Origin: Tragulus kanchil
Lineage: Eukaryota > Chordata > Mammalia > Artiodactyla > Tragulidae
Direction of reading: 5' to 3'
DNA length: 64,000 nucleotides
Assembly (NCBI GenBank): GCA_022376925.1
Contig: JAIOJX010000004.1
Span: 128,737,123 to 128,801,122 of the forward strand
Shown one piece after another: positions 23,800 through 35,617 of this stretch. A model generated the notes under the pieces. The model was not told where the DNA came from and searched no databases. It worked only from the letters and a program-made list of their open reading frames with translations. Each line of letters opens with the position of its first letter. Positions within the stretch are counted from its first letter, which is position 1. Both the position numbers and the translations under genes were made by a program.

Positions 23800-23930
23800 C
23801 AGGGACTCTCCTGGCACACCAGTGGTTAAGATTCTGAGCTTTCAATGCAGAGGGCATGGGTTTGATCCTTGTTTGGGGAACTAGGATCCCACGTGCATAG
23901 CATATCCAAAAATAAATAAAATAAAGAGCT
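23800..23930 (+). repeat. tRNA-derived SINE fragment (CHR/Bov-tA type)
   Basis: GGGACTCTCCTGGCACACCAGTGGTTAAG start, GGCATGGGTTTGATCC B-box-like segment and GGGGAACTAGGATCCCACG, ending in an AAATAAATAAAATAAAG tail. Confidence 0.75.
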
Positions 23931-24044
23931 GTTTTCCACTGGAAATCAGGTTGTACCAACAACTAAGACATGTTGATCAGAGACAATAAAAACTTAACTT
24001 TCAAATCACTGTTAATTGAATATATTTTTAAAAGTGTCTCCAGG

Positions 24045-24300
24045 GCTTCCTTGGTGGTCTGGTGGGTAAGGACACTGCCTTGCAGTGCAAGGAGCGCTGG
24101 TTCAATCCCTGACCTGGGAAGATCCCACGTGCCGTGCAGTGGCTCGACCATGTGTCCAACTACCAAGCCGGAGCTCTGGAGTGCATGAGCTCAGAGCCGG
24201 TGCTCTGCGACAAGAGAGGCCACTGCGATGGGAGGCCCACATGGGCCAGAGAACAAAGATGGATGAAAAATGAATGAATGATCAATAAAAGTGTCCAAAA
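24045..24300 (+). repeat. Bov-tA-type SINE
   Basis: GGGCTTCCTTGGTGGTCTGG start, GCCTTGCAGTGCAAGGAG, a B-box-like GGTTCAATCCC, GAAGATCCCACGTGCCG, CGGAGCTCTGGAGTGCATG, CGACAAGAGAGGCCACTGCG and GGAGGCCCACATGGGCC. A-rich tail follows. Confidence 0.85.
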
Positions 24301-24309
24301 AAAAAAAAT

Positions 24310-25105
24310 TGTCTCCATTCCTTGTGCACATAGATTTCTACAAATGTGCCCTTACAGACATGGTTTGAGGCATGTGAATCAGGAACCTAGCTCAGGTTCC
24401 AGCTAGGACAAAAGATGCTACACACATTTTCTTTTTTGTTCATAATTTTGTCCAGCTACAACATAAATATGAACATTCAGTTTGTCATTACAAATATCGT
24501 CTTACATTTGTCACATCACAAGCAGATTCTCAGAATACATATTTGGTTTTTATTAAGATTCCTCTCCAAAAAGACAGTTTCCTAGGAAATATGACTTCTA
24601 AAAGACCTATAAAATTAGAATATTTTAAAAATATTTGAGCATGAGGTTCTGGAGGAAAATCAGGAGAAGCTGACATAGGAAATCTGAATATTTGCAGGAT
24701 TGGATCCAGATGATCTCAACTATTAAGGGAATTATTTAATGGCCATTCTCATGTAGCTGTTTTGTCACTCTCTATTCAGCTTTGACGTGAATAGACGAGC
24801 TTTGCTGTCTTTGATTATAAACAGAACACTACTGGAAAATTAGGAGCTTGGCAAAGAGTAACAGTGGTGATTGAATGAATGGCAACAAAGACTATAAAAG
24901 GAAACATTTAAGGAGATAAATGTCTGTATTTACATGAAATATATTTAGCATAAACTCACATCTGAAATGTATATATGTGCATATATAGAATAGCTACTGA
25001 TAAACAAATATTTCACTTTTTCATATGACATCTATTATGTTGTTCTGTGAAAGACTAGACGTTAGGAGCTAGAAGTGACTGGAACAAACCGTTTCATCTG
25101 TTTGC
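24310..25105. other. single-copy DNA, no gene seen
   Basis: AT-rich sequence with no recognised repeat or coding content. Repeated at 25406-26201 by D7. Confidence 0.4.
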
Positions 25106-25138
25106 CTCCATTTGAATATATTTTTAAAAGTGTCTCCA

Positions 25139-25397
25139 GGGCTTCCTTGGTGGTCTGGTGGGTAAGGACACTGCCTTGCAGTGCAAGGAGCGCTGGTTCA
25201 ATCCCTGACCTGGGAAGATCCCACGTGCCGTGCAGTGGCTCGACCATGTGTCCAACTACCAAGCCGGAGCTCTGGAGTGCATGAGCTCAGAGCCGGTGCT
25301 CTGCGACAAGAGAGGCCACTGCGATGGGAGGCCCACATGGGCCAGAGAACAAAGATGGATGAAAAATGAATGAATGATCAATAAAAGTGTCCAAAAA
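25139..25397 (+). repeat. Bov-tA-type SINE, D7 second copy
   Basis: Matches 24045-24300 at an offset of 1096. Confidence 0.85.
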
Positions 25398-26524
25398 AAA
25401 AAAATTGTCTCCATTCCTTGTGCACATAGATTTCTACAAATGTGCCCTTACAGACATGGTTTGAGGCATGTGAATCAGGAACCTAGCTCAGGTTCCAGCT
25501 AGGACAAAAGATGCTACACACATTTTCTTTTTTGTTCATAATTTTGTCCAGCTACAACATAAATATGAACATTCAGTTTGTCATTACAAATATCGTCTTA
25601 CATTTGTCACATCACAAGCAGATTCTCAGAATACATATTTGGTTTTTATTAAGATTCCTCTCCAAAAAGACAGTTTCCTAGGAAATATGACTTCTAAAAG
25701 ACCTATAAAATTAGAATATTTTAAAAATATTTGAGCATGAGGTTCTGGAGGAAAATCAGGAGAAGCTGACATAGGAAATCTGAATATTTGCAGGATTGGA
25801 TCCAGATGATCTCAACTATTAAGGGAATTATTTAATGGCCATTCTCATGTAGCTGTTTTGTCACTCTCTATTCAGCTTTGACGTGAATAGACGAGCTTTG
25901 CTGTCTTTGATTATAAACAGAACACTACTGGAAAATTAGGAGCTTGGCAAAGAGTAACAGTGGTGATTGAATGAATGGCAACAAAGACTATAAAAGGAAA
26001 CATTTAAGGAGATAAATGTCTGTATTTACATGAAATATATTTAGCATAAACTCACATCTGAAATGTATATATGTGCATATATAGAATAGCTACTGATAAA
26101 CAAATATTTCACTTTTTCATATGACATCTATTATGTTGTTCTGTGAAAGACTAGACGTTAGGAGCTAGAAGTGACTGGAACAAACCGTTTCATCTGTTTG
26201 CCTCCATTTAGGCAGGTCCTCTGCACCATGCATGAAATTTCAGATGAGGCACTTAAACAGTTCTCCAGTTGGGCAAATTGCTGGCATAACCACACCAACT
26301 ATCGGCTTCCTCTATTCTTATCCTTACCCATTAGCATCTCCTTGGTGCTCTGGGGACAGGCATAACTGAAACTAGGTATATTTCATGCTTTTATTTTCTT
26401 TTTTAATTTAAAAAATATTTATTCATTTTATTTCATATTTTTCACTCAGTAAACATCTATTGACATCCTATGTGTAAATTATCAGACTTGATACTTGAGA
26501 GGTATTTGAAGAAACTAGCTGTAC

Positions 26525-26667
26525 CTTGTGGTTTGGTGGTTAAGTCGCTGAACTGTGTTTGATTCTCTGCGATATTAGAGTGGGTTCCTATGTCCTTCTC
26601 CAGGGAATCTTCTCTTGTGTCTCCTGCATTGCAGGCAGATTCTTTATCACTAAGCCATCAGGTGTAA
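26525..26667 (-). repeat. ruminant SINE fragment, antisense, decayed
   Basis: TTAAGTCGCTGAACTGTGTTTGATTC, GAGTGGGTTCCTATGTCC, TTCTCCAGGGAATC and CTGCATTGCAGGCAGATTC match antisense BOV-A2, with the middle deleted. Confidence 0.75.
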
Positions 26668-26694
26668 ATATGTATATATATGTATATACATATT

Positions 26695-26835
26695 ATTTAT
26701 AAAGCACTTCATACATGCTATTTCAGTTACTATTAACAACAATTTCTTTAAAAATGAAAGAAGTAAAGCTCAGGGAAAGAAAGTCACTTACCAACCACCT
26801 ACAGTGGCAAAGCTGACCTTGAATTGAGGCTTTAT
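26695..26835 (-). repeat. MIR-like fragment, antisense
   Basis: AAAGCACTTCATACATGCTATTTC, TACTATTAACAACAATTTC, AGTAAAGCTCAGGGAAAG and AAGTCACTTACC follow the antisense MIR order. Repeated at 27814 by D8, with its right half again from 28969 by D9. Confidence 0.5.
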
Positions 26836-27644
26836 TATACTTAAGTGCAAGTTTACTATATCACAATTTCTCCTAAATGCTACAACTTCCCATCACCTTG
26901 GTCCCCAACCCCCAAGGAACTGATAGTCCTTGGTCAGGCTAAGACATGTATAATCAGTAGAGCTGTTTTTGGTTCACTTTTTTTCTTATTCAAGCTTTGA
27001 CGTGAATAGACGAGCTTTGCTGTCTTTGATTATAAACAGAACACTACTGGAAAATTAGGAGCTTGGCAAAGAGTAACAGTGGTGATTGAATGAATGGCAA
27101 CAAAGACTATAAAAGGAAACATTTAAGGAGATAAATGTCTGTATTTACATGAAATATATTTAGCATAAACTCACATCTGAAATGTATATATGTGCATATA
27201 TAGAATAGCTACTGATAAACAAATATTTCACTTTTTCATATGACATCTATTATGTTGTTCTGTGAAAGACTAGACGTTAGGAGCTAGAAGTGACTGGAAC
27301 AAACCGTTTCATCTGTTTGCCTCCATTTAGGCAGGTCCTCTGCACCATGCATGAAATTTCAGATGAGGCACTTAAACAGTTCTCCAGTTGGGCAAATTGC
27401 TGGCATAACCACACCAACTATCGGCTTCCTCTATTCTTATCCTTACCCATTAGCATCTCCTTGGTGCTCTGGGGACAGGCATAACTGAAACTAGGTATAT
27501 TTCATGCTTTTATTTTCTTTTTTAATTTAAAAAATATTTATTCATTTTATTTCATATTTTTCACTCAGTAAACATCTATTGACATCCTATGTGTAAATTA
27601 TCAGACTTGATACTTGAGAGGTATTTGAAGAAACTAGCTGTACC

Positions 27645-27782
27645 TTGTGGTTTGGTGGTTAAGTCGCTGAACTGTGTTTGATTCTCTGCGATATTAGAGT
27701 GGGTTCCTATGTCCTTCTCCAGGGATCTTCTCTTGTGTCTCCTGCATTGCAGGCAGATTCTTTATCACTAAGCCATCAGGTG
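27645..27782 (-). repeat. ruminant SINE fragment, D8 second copy
   Basis: Matches 26525-26667 with a one-base loss in the GGGAATC segment. Confidence 0.75.
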
Positions 27783-27876
27783 TAAATATGTATATATATG
27801 TATATACATATTATTTATAAAGCACTTCATACATGCTATTTCAGTTACTATTAACAACAATTTCTTTAAAAATGAA

Positions 27877-30060
27877 AGAAGTAAAGCTCAGGGAAAGAAA
27901 GTCACTTACCAACCACCTACAGTGGCAAAGCTGACCTTGAATTGAGGCTTTATTATACTTAAGTGCAAGTTTACTATATCACAATTTCTCCTAAATGCTA
28001 CAACTTCCCATCACCTTGGTCCCCAACCCCCAAGGAACTGATAGTCCTTGGTCAGGCTAAGACATGTATACAAGGATCAAACAATGCTGTGAAAAGTAAT
28101 AAAGAATGGTAAGAGTTAAGAATAGTGATGGATGAATCACTTCCAAATCAGTAGATTATGAGGAGTTCAAGGAGGAGATAAAATTTGGATTTTGAAAAAA
28201 CTGGTAAAATTTTAAGAGAGTAAATCAGAAAAGAGTTTTGCATGAAAAGCTTTCAACACTGGAAAGAACAGGACATATTTAGTAACTGATCCTGGTTGGA
28301 ATTTAAGATACGATACAGTGGGAAAATAAACTTCACATTAAGAACTGGGTTAAAATTATGGAGGTCTTTGAATATCAGAAAGAAATGTTAGGTATTTATG
28401 GAAGGTTTAGAGCAAGATACCCCTGAAACTGTGTAGAGCATTTATTAGAGGAAGAAATCAGAGGAGAGAGACCAGTTAAATGTCTGTAACAGAGTTCAAT
28501 TGAAAAAAAAAGAATTTATTCTAAGATAATGGCAGTGGAAATAAAGAGGGGGGAAGACCCAATTGAAAGGATTCATTAACTAACTGAGTAAAAGAAGACA
28601 AGAAAGAAAAGAATCATAGAAGAGTGAAAGAGTAAGAGAAAGAATGAGAGGAAACAAGATAGAAGGAAGCATTGGTTTGGAATAGAATACAATAAAACTT
28701 GCCTCGGGCATTTTAAGGTTATAGTGGGATCGTCATACAGTAAGACATACAGCAGAGAATGGAAAATGAGACCAGCCCATAGAAGGCAGGTGAGGGCATG
28801 CAATATAAATTTGAGTGGTATCTGCCCAGACATTACTAATGAGGCATGGAAGTGAATTAGGAGGTTATAAAAGAGTGCATTAAGAGGTTAGATCAGAAAA
28901 GAAGGAAAATGAAGGGATGGGAAAGAAAAGGGGGTGCAAAATGACCTCTGAAAACATCTTAATTAATAAAGAAGTAAAGCTCAGGGAAAGAAAGTCACTT
29001 ACCAACCACCTACAGTGGCAAAGCTGACCTTGAATTGAGGCTTTATTATACTTAAGTGCAAGTTTACTATATCACAATTTCTCCTAAATGCTACAACTTC
29101 CCATCACCTTGGTCCCCAACCCCCAAGGAACTGATAGTCCTTGGTCAGGCTAAGACATGTATACAAGGATCAAACAATGCTGTGAAAAGTAATAAAGAAT
29201 GGTAAGAGTTAAGAATAGTGATGGATGAATCACTTCCAAATCAGTAGATTATGAGGAGTTCAAGGAGGAGATAAAATTTGGATTTTGAAAAAACTGGTAA
29301 AATTTTAAGAGAGTAAATCAGAAAAGAGTTTTGCATGAAAAGCTTTCAACACTGGAAAGAACAGGACATATTTAGTAACTGATCCTGGTTGGAATTTAAG
29401 ATACGATACAGTGGGAAAATAAACTTCACATTAAGAACTGGGTTAAAATTATGGAGGTCTTTGAATATCAGAAAGAAATGTTAGGTATTTATGGAAGGTT
29501 TAGAGCAAGATACCCCTGAAACTGTGTAGAGCATTTATTAGAGGAAGAAATCAGAGGAGAGAGACCAGTTAAATGTCTGTAACAGAGTTCAATTGAAAAA
29601 AAAAGAATTTATTCTAAGATAATGGCAGTGGAAATAAAGAGGGGGGAAGACCCAATTGAAAGGATTCATTAACTAACTGAGTAAAAGAAGACAAGAAAGA
29701 AAAGAATCATAGAAGAGTGAAAGAGTAAGAGAAAGAATGAGAGGAAACAAGATAGAAGGAAGCATTGGTTTGGAATAGAATACAATAAAACTTGCCTCGG
29801 GCATTTTAAGGTTATAGTGGGATCGTCATACAGTAAGACATACAGCAGAGAATGGAAAATGAGACCAGCCCATAGAAGGCAGGTGAGGGCATGCAATATA
29901 AATTTGAGTGGTATCTGCCCAGACATTACTAATGAGGCATGGAAGTGAATTAGGAGGTTATAAAAGAGTGCATTAAGAGGTTAGATCAGAAAAGAAGGAA
30001 AATGAAGGGATGGGAAAGAAAAGGGGGTGCAAAATGACCTCTGAAAACATCTTAATTAAT
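27877..30060. repeat. D9: direct duplication, offset 1092-1093 bp
   Basis: Bases 27877-28968 recur at 28969-30060, visibly identical. Only the left 190 bp overlaps D8 and the right 300 bp overlaps D10, giving triple representation at both ends. Confidence 0.97.
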
Positions 30061-30140
30061 ATAGACAAAGAAACCAGAAAGGAAAGTGAGAGGCAGCAAG
30101 AATGTGGTTGAGGAGCAGATAAACAACTTCTAAAGAGTGT
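28075..30140. other. purine-rich single-copy DNA, no gene seen
   Basis: Strongly A/G-biased sequence (for example 28560-28660 and 28905-28935). The stretch with GGAGGTCTTTGAATATCAG and GAGAGACCAGTTAAATGTC resembles a decayed interspersed mammalian repeat I cannot name. The minus-strand frame of 85 codons at 28576 is a composition effect of the purine bias. Confidence 0.4.
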
Positions 30141-30146
30141 TAAGAG

Positions 30147-30450
30147 GGGCTTCCCTTCCCCTGGTGGTCCAGTGGGTAAGGACACCGCCTTGCAGCGCAA
30201 GGGGCGCCGGTTCGCTCCCTGGCCTGGGAAGATCCCACGTGCCGCGGAGCGGCTGGACTGATGTGTCCAATCACCGAGCCGGAGCTCTGCTCAGAGCCGG
30301 CGCTCTGCAACGACAGACGCCACCGCGATGGGTGGCCCGCAGGAGCCAAAGAACGAAGACGAATGAAAATAGAGAAATGAAAGACCAATGGAAGTGGCCC
30401 GCCCACTCCCCCAAAGTAAATAAATAAATAAATCTAAAAAAAAAAAAAAA
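30147..30450 (+). repeat. Bov-tA-type SINE, well preserved
   Basis: CTTCCCCTGGTGGTCCAGTG start, GCCTTGCAGCGCAAGGGGCGC, intact B-box-like CGGTTCGCTCCCTGG, GATCCCACGTGCCGCGGAGCG and CTGCAACGACAGACGCCACCG. It ends in (AAAT)n and a 17-base A-run. CpG sites remain, suggesting a relatively young copy. Confidence 0.88.
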
Positions 30451-30532
30451 AAGAGTGTTAAGAGAAGAAAGAAGAAGCAGGACCTCCAGACTGTATAACT
30501 AGAATGAAACCAAATCATGTGAATCTCCCTCC

Positions 30533-30750
30533 CTGGCTTCCCTGGTGGTCCAGTGAGAGTCACCTTGCAGTACAAAGTGCACCAGTTCGATCCCTAGCCT
30601 GGGAAGATCCCACAGGCCAAGGAGCAACTGGGCCAATGTGTCCAATTACGAGCCAGTGCTCTGGAGCACATGTGCCTGAGGACCACACAGGCCAAAGGAT
30701 AAAGATGGATGAAAACAAATGATGACCTAGAGGCAAAAAAAAAAAATCCT
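30533..30750 (+). repeat. Bov-tA-type SINE, internally deleted
   Basis: CTTCCCTGGTGGTCCAGTGAGAG, ACCTTGCAGTACAAAGTGCACC, GTTCGATCCCTAGCC and GAAGATCCCACAGGCC. The 3' part is shortened relative to the 30147 copy. A-run tail at 30736. Confidence 0.85.
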
Positions 30751-31339
30751 TCTCCCCTTTTGATTTCAAGAGATACTGAAATTCAACAAAGGATACATTT
30801 GGCTCCCCAAATTCTACAGAGGCAACTAAACTGGAGAGGGACATAGTCGTATGACATATCTTTTTTAAAAAAATTGGTCAGTGAAAGAAACAGAAAATTC
30901 TTAAAAGAATGGCAAGGCTCTAACTCTATGCCCATCCCCAGAGGTATATCAAGGCATTGGTTTGGAATAGAATACAATAAAACTTGCCTCGGGCATTTTA
31001 AGGTTATAGTGGGATCGTCATACAGTAAGACATACAGCAGAGAATGGAAAATGAGACCAGCCCATAGAAGGCAGGTGAGGGCATGCAATATAAATTTGAG
31101 TGGTATCTGCCCAGACATTACTAATGAGGCATGGAAGTGAATTAGGAGGTTATAAAAGAGTGCATTAAGAGGTTAGATCAGAAAAGAAGGAAAATGAAGG
31201 GATGGGAAAGAAAAGGGGGTGCAAAATGACCTCTGAAAACATCTTAATTAATATAGACAAAGAAACCAGAAAGGAAAGTGAGAGGCAGCAAGAATGTGGT
31301 TGAGGAGCAGATAAACAACTTCTAAAGAGTGTTAAGAGG

Positions 31340-31652
31340 GGCTTCCCTTCCCCTGGTGGTCCAGTGGGTAAGGACACCGCCTTGCAGCGCAAGGGGCGCC
31401 GGTTCGCTCCCTGGCCTGGGAAGATCCCACGTGCCGCGGAGCGGCTGGACTGATGTGTCCAATCACCGAGCCGGAGCTCTGCTCAGAGCCGGCGCTCTGC
31501 AACGACAGACGCCACCGCGATGGGAGGCCCGCAGGAGCCAAAGAACGAAGACGAATGAAAATAGAGAAATGAAAGACCAATAGAAGTGGCCCGCCCACTC
31601 CCCCCCCCAAAGTAAATAAATAAATAAATCTAAAAAAAAAAAAAAAAAAAGA
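31340..31652 (+). repeat. Bov-tA-type SINE, D10 second copy
   Basis: Matches 30147-30450 with longer C- and A-runs and two substitutions. Confidence 0.88.
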
Positions 31653-31730
31653 GTGTTAAGAGAAGAAAGAAGAAGCAGGACCTCCAGACTGTATAACTAG
31701 AATGAAACCAAATCATGTGAATCTCCCTCC

Positions 31731-31942
31731 CTGGCTTCCCTGGTGGTCCAGTGAGAGTCACCTTGCAGTACAAAGTGCACCAGTTCGATCCCTAGCCTGG
31801 GAAGATCCCACAGGCCAAGGAGCAACTGGGCCAATGTGTCCAATTACGAGCCAGTGCTCTGGAGCACATGTGCCTGAGGACCACACAGGCCAAAGGATAA
31901 AGATGGATGAAAACAAATGATGACCTAGAGGCAAAAAAAAAA
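31731..31942 (+). repeat. Bov-tA-type SINE, D10 second copy
   Basis: Matches 30533-30750. Confidence 0.85.
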
Positions 31943-32674
31943 AATCCTTCTCCCCTTTTGATTTCAAGAGATACTGAAATTCAACAAAAGGATACATTTG
32001 GCTCCCCAAATTCTACAGAGGCAACTAAACTGGAGAGGGACATAGTCGTATGACATATCTTTTTTAAAAAAATTGGTCAGTGAAAGAAACAGAAAATTCT
32101 GTAAAAGAATGGCAAGGCTCTAACTCTATGCCCATCCCCAGAGGTATATCATCGAAATCCGAAGACATCTCATTCTCATCCCAAAATTAGGAACAAAGCT
32201 TATTGAGAAGGTAACTCTGAACAAGAAGTCACAGATAATGTTGGAATATATTGGAAATGAACCATGAGTTACAACCTCTATAATGGCATTGAAGGTTCCA
32301 AGACTAAACATGAAATTCAGGAATAGATTCCAGGTTTGAGGGTATACTCCCCTAGGATAGAACACAATCCTCAACTCAGTGGAGAGCGCCTTTGAACATC
32401 TGACAATCATTGAAAAAATTTAGAAACACTGTTGAGCCCTGACACTCGCTGTACAGTACCTCAGCTGGGCTCTGAGGCATCCTGCCATGCCTGTAAAAAA
32501 AGTAGAAACAACATGAAAAGTCCTAGCCCTAAAATTATGGCTAGTCAAGGAAAAAAAAATAGTGTCAAAAGGGAAGAAAGAAAAGAAAACATATGTACTA
32601 CATTAGGCAAATAACAGATCTAACCAAAGACAGCAGTTGAGCAAAATGATAATGAGCCCCTGGCAACAATGTGC

Positions 32675-32675
32675 A

Positions 32676-32704
<29 letters not shown>
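32675..32704. repeat. (CA)n microsatellite
   Basis: About 15 CA units. The same run recurs at 33815-33844 with the same length in the D11 copy. Confidence 0.95.
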
Positions 32705-32707
<3 letters not shown>

Positions 32708-32941
32708 GTCTAGAACGCAAAAGATAGAAATCAACTTAGATGCAAAAACAAGTCAAAGGGAAATTCTTTACAAGTGTTCTGAGCTACAGAAAACTTATTG
32801 AGAAGATAAGTTCAATAAACAAGGGCCCTTAGTCAAGATAACTAAACAGAAAGAAAGTTCCCTGGTTGTCTAGTAGTTAGGCCCAAAAAACAAGTCGCAG
32901 AAGCAAGAGAAAACTGAAGGAAAGATTCAAATTTTCTATCA

Positions 32942-33082
32942 AAGATCCCACAGGCCAAGGAGCAACTGGGCCAATGTGTCCAATTACGAGCCAGTGCTCT
33001 GGAGCACATGTGCCTGAGGACCACACAGGCCAAAGGATAAAGATGGATGAAAACAAATGATGACCTAGAGGCAAAAAAAAAA
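32942..33082 (+). repeat. headless Bov-tA SINE at D11 junction
   Basis: Begins abruptly at AAGATCCCACAGGCC, mid-SINE, because the D11 copy starts there. No target-site duplication is possible, so it is not an independent insertion. Confidence 0.85.
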
Positions 33083-33815
33083 AATCCTTCTCCCCTTTTG
33101 ATTTCAAGAGATACTGAAATTCAACAAAAGGATACATTTGGCTCCCCAAATTCTACAGAGGCAACTAAACTGGAGAGGGACATAGTCGTATGACATATCT
33201 TTTTTAAAAAAATTGGTCAGTGAAAGAAACAGAAAATTCTGTAAAAGAATGGCAAGGCTCTAACTCTATGCCCATCCCCAGAGGTATATCATCGAAATCC
33301 GAAGACATCTCATTCTCATCCCAAAATTAGGAACAAAGCTTATTGAGAAGGTAACTCTGAACAAGAAGTCACAGATAATGTTGGAATATATTGGAAATGA
33401 ACCATGAGTTACAACCTCTATAATGGCATTGAAGGTTCCAAGACTAAACATGAAATTCAGGAATAGATTCCAGGTTTGAGGGTATACTCCCCTAGGATAG
33501 AACACAATCCTCAACTCAGTGGAGAGCGCCTTTGAACATCTGACAATCATTGAAAAAATTTAGAAACACTGTTGAGCCCTGACACTCGCTGTACAGTACC
33601 TCAGCTGGGCTCTGAGGCATCCTGCCATGCCTGTAAAAAAAGTAGAAACAACATGAAAAGTCCTAGCCCTAAAATTATGGCTAGTCAAGGAAAAAAAAAT
33701 AGTGTCAAAAGGGAAGAAAGAAAAGAAAACATATGTACTACATTAGGCAAATAACAGATCTAACCAAAGACAGCAGTTGAGCAAAATGATAATGAGCCCC
33801 TGGCAACAATGTGCA

Positions 33816-33847
<32 letters not shown>

Positions 33848-34140
33848 GTCTAGAACGCAAAAGATAGAAATCAACTTAGATGCAAAAACAAGTCAAAGGG
33901 AAATTCTTTACAAGTGTTCTGAGCTACAGAAAACTTATTGAGAAGATAAGTTCAATAAACAAGGGCCCTTAGTCAAGATAACTAAACAGAAAGAAAGTTC
34001 CCTGGTTGTCTAGTAGTTAGGATTAAGTACTCTCCACAACAAAATGAAACAAACTGGAAAGTCGCAGAAGCAAGAGAGAAAACTGAAGGAGACAATAGCA
34101 TCATCTATGATTAAATTTGAGACTATCAAAAATAGACTAG

Positions 34141-34232
34141 AAAGTGTTAGTTACTCAGTCATGTAGGCTCTTTATGACCCCAGGGACTGTAGCCCACCAG
34201 GCCCCTTTGTCCACAGAATACTCCAAGCCAGA
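34141..34232 (-). repeat. BOV-A2-type fragment, antisense
   Basis: AGTGTTAGTTACTCAGTCATGTAG, GACTGTAGCCCACCAGG and CCTTTGTCCACAGAATACTCC. Only the 3' part of the SINE is present. Confidence 0.75.
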
Positions 34233-34524
34233 CCAGCCTAAAAATAAACTTAACAGTATATAGGAAAGTGAGTGCAAATTCACAAAATAAAAAGCAAAAA
34301 GCCAAATGCAATAAAAATTAACTAATTGATATAGAGCTACAAAATTAACATAAGAATAGTGCTTCTGAAAAAATTACAAATATGAGAAAGAGAAAGTATT
34401 CAATGATCTAATACAAGTCAATTGTACTAGAATGAAAAAAAAATCAACCCTAAGATCATATCGATCTGTTAAAACATTTTAATGGATACCACTTTCACTA
34501 CTAAAAAAATGAAATTCCAGATGT

Positions 34525-34708
34525 TGTTATTGTTCAGTCACCAAATTCAACTTTGCAACCCCATGGACTGTCAGGCTTCTCTGACCCTCACCACTTCCTG
34601 GAGTTTGCCCAAGTTCATGTCCATTGAATCCATGATGCCATCCAACTATCTCATTCTCTGTCACCCTCTTTTTCTGCCTTCCATCTTTCCCAGTATCAGG
34701 GTCTAGAT
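34525..34708 (-). mobile_element. BovB LINE 3' end fragment, antisense
   Basis: GTTATTGTTCAGTCACCAAA, CACTTCCTGGAGTTTGCCCA, TGATGCCATCCAACTATCTC and CTTCCATCTTTCCCAGTATCAG are the antisense of the BovB 3' terminal region. Truncated after about 180 bp. Confidence 0.8.
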
Positions 34709-35233
34709 AACTCTTGTCTGTTTCAAGCAGAAAAATAACCAGTCACCTTGGAGGGTGGGGTGTGGATATTTCAATAGATCTCAGTCTTCTCTGTGGCAAC
34801 ATTTGATGCCAGAAAATAATATAAAAATGCCTACAAAGTTCTAAGAGAAAGCAACAGTGTGCTTCAAAAATATCAGAACTAGGCAAGACACTGGGTAATA
34901 ATAACAACCAGATGTTTTCAAAGATGAAAAAATTATTACAATAGAGCTTTTATGAGTTTTTTCTTATTTTAATTTTTAATGCTATGAGTATATTGTTGAG
35001 ATTTAATTTATACAGAGTAAAATTAGTAAATTTTAGTGCACAGCTCAATGAATTTTGGTCAGTGTAATCATCACTCTGATTAAGATTTAGAATATTTTAG
35101 TTAACTCAGAAAATTCCTGGCATCTCTTTCCAATAAACAAGTTTTTTTTTCTATCATCTCATTAATTTTGTCCCAGTAATAGGAGAAAAACAAAATAGCT
35201 TTTGTAAATTTGAGACTATCAAAAATAGACTAG

Positions 35234-35325
35234 AAAGTGTTAGTTACTCAGTCATGTAGGCTCTTTATGACCCCAGGGACTGTAGCCCACCAGGCCCCTT
35301 TGTCCACAGAATACTCCAAGCCAGA
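35234..35325 (-). repeat. BOV-A2-type fragment, D12 second copy
   Basis: Matches 34141-34232 at an offset of 1093. Confidence 0.75.
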
Positions 35326-35617
35326 CCAGCCTAAAAATAAACTTAACAGTATATAGGAAAGTGAGTGCAAATTCACAAAATAAAAAGCAAAAAGCCAAAT
35401 GCAATAAAAATTAACTAATTGATATAGAGCTACAAAATTAACATAAGAATAGTGCTTCTGAAAAAATTACAAATATGAGAAAGAGAAAGTATTCAATGAT
35501 CTAATACAAGTCAATTGTACTAGAATGAAAAAAAAATCAACCCTAAGATCATATCGATCTGTTAAAACATTTTAATGGATACCACTTTCACTACTAAAAA
35601 AATGAAATTCCAGATGT

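Larger units (their letters stand above)
24016..26207. repeat. D7: direct duplication, offset 1096 bp
   Basis: Bases 24016-25111 recur at 25112-26207 with no visible difference. The left breakpoint falls 29 bp before a SINE and the right one in single-copy DNA. D8 overlaps, so 24778-25111 exists three times. Confidence 0.97.
25874..28072. repeat. D8: direct duplication, offset 1119 bp
   Basis: Bases 25874-26992 recur from 26993. Copy 2 has one A fewer near 27723 than copy 1 at 26604. Copy 1 departs from copy 2 in its last 40 bp (26952-26992). Confidence 0.97.
29762..32151. repeat. D10: direct duplication, offset 1192-1198 bp
   Basis: Bases 29762-30953 recur at 30954-32151. Differences are a substitution at 30332 against 31524, another near 30391 against 31582, a longer C-run at 31601, a longer A-run at 31631, and single A differences near 31989 and 32101. 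This unit holds two SINEs. Confidence 0.97.
31802..34075. repeat. D11: direct duplication, offset 1140 bp
   Basis: Bases 31802-32941 recur at 32942 onward. In copy 1 the last 70 bp (32880-32941) lack about 40 bases present at 34021-34075 and are otherwise scrambled. The left breakpoint lies inside a SINE, so a headless SINE appears at 32942. Confidence 0.97.
32150..34110. other. single-copy DNA, no gene seen
   Basis: No repeat other than the CA microsatellite and the D11 duplication. Short frames on both strands recur in both copies and resemble no protein I know. Confidence 0.4.

Noticed and set aside
30147..30450. tRNA gene suggested by the B-box-like segment
   Set aside because: The promoter-like segment belongs to a tRNA-derived SINE. 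No cloverleaf with anticodon stem is present.
32675..33844. CRISPR-like or minisatellite array from repeated CA blocks
   Set aside because: Only two occurrences, explained by the D11 duplication. This is eukaryotic repeat-rich DNA.
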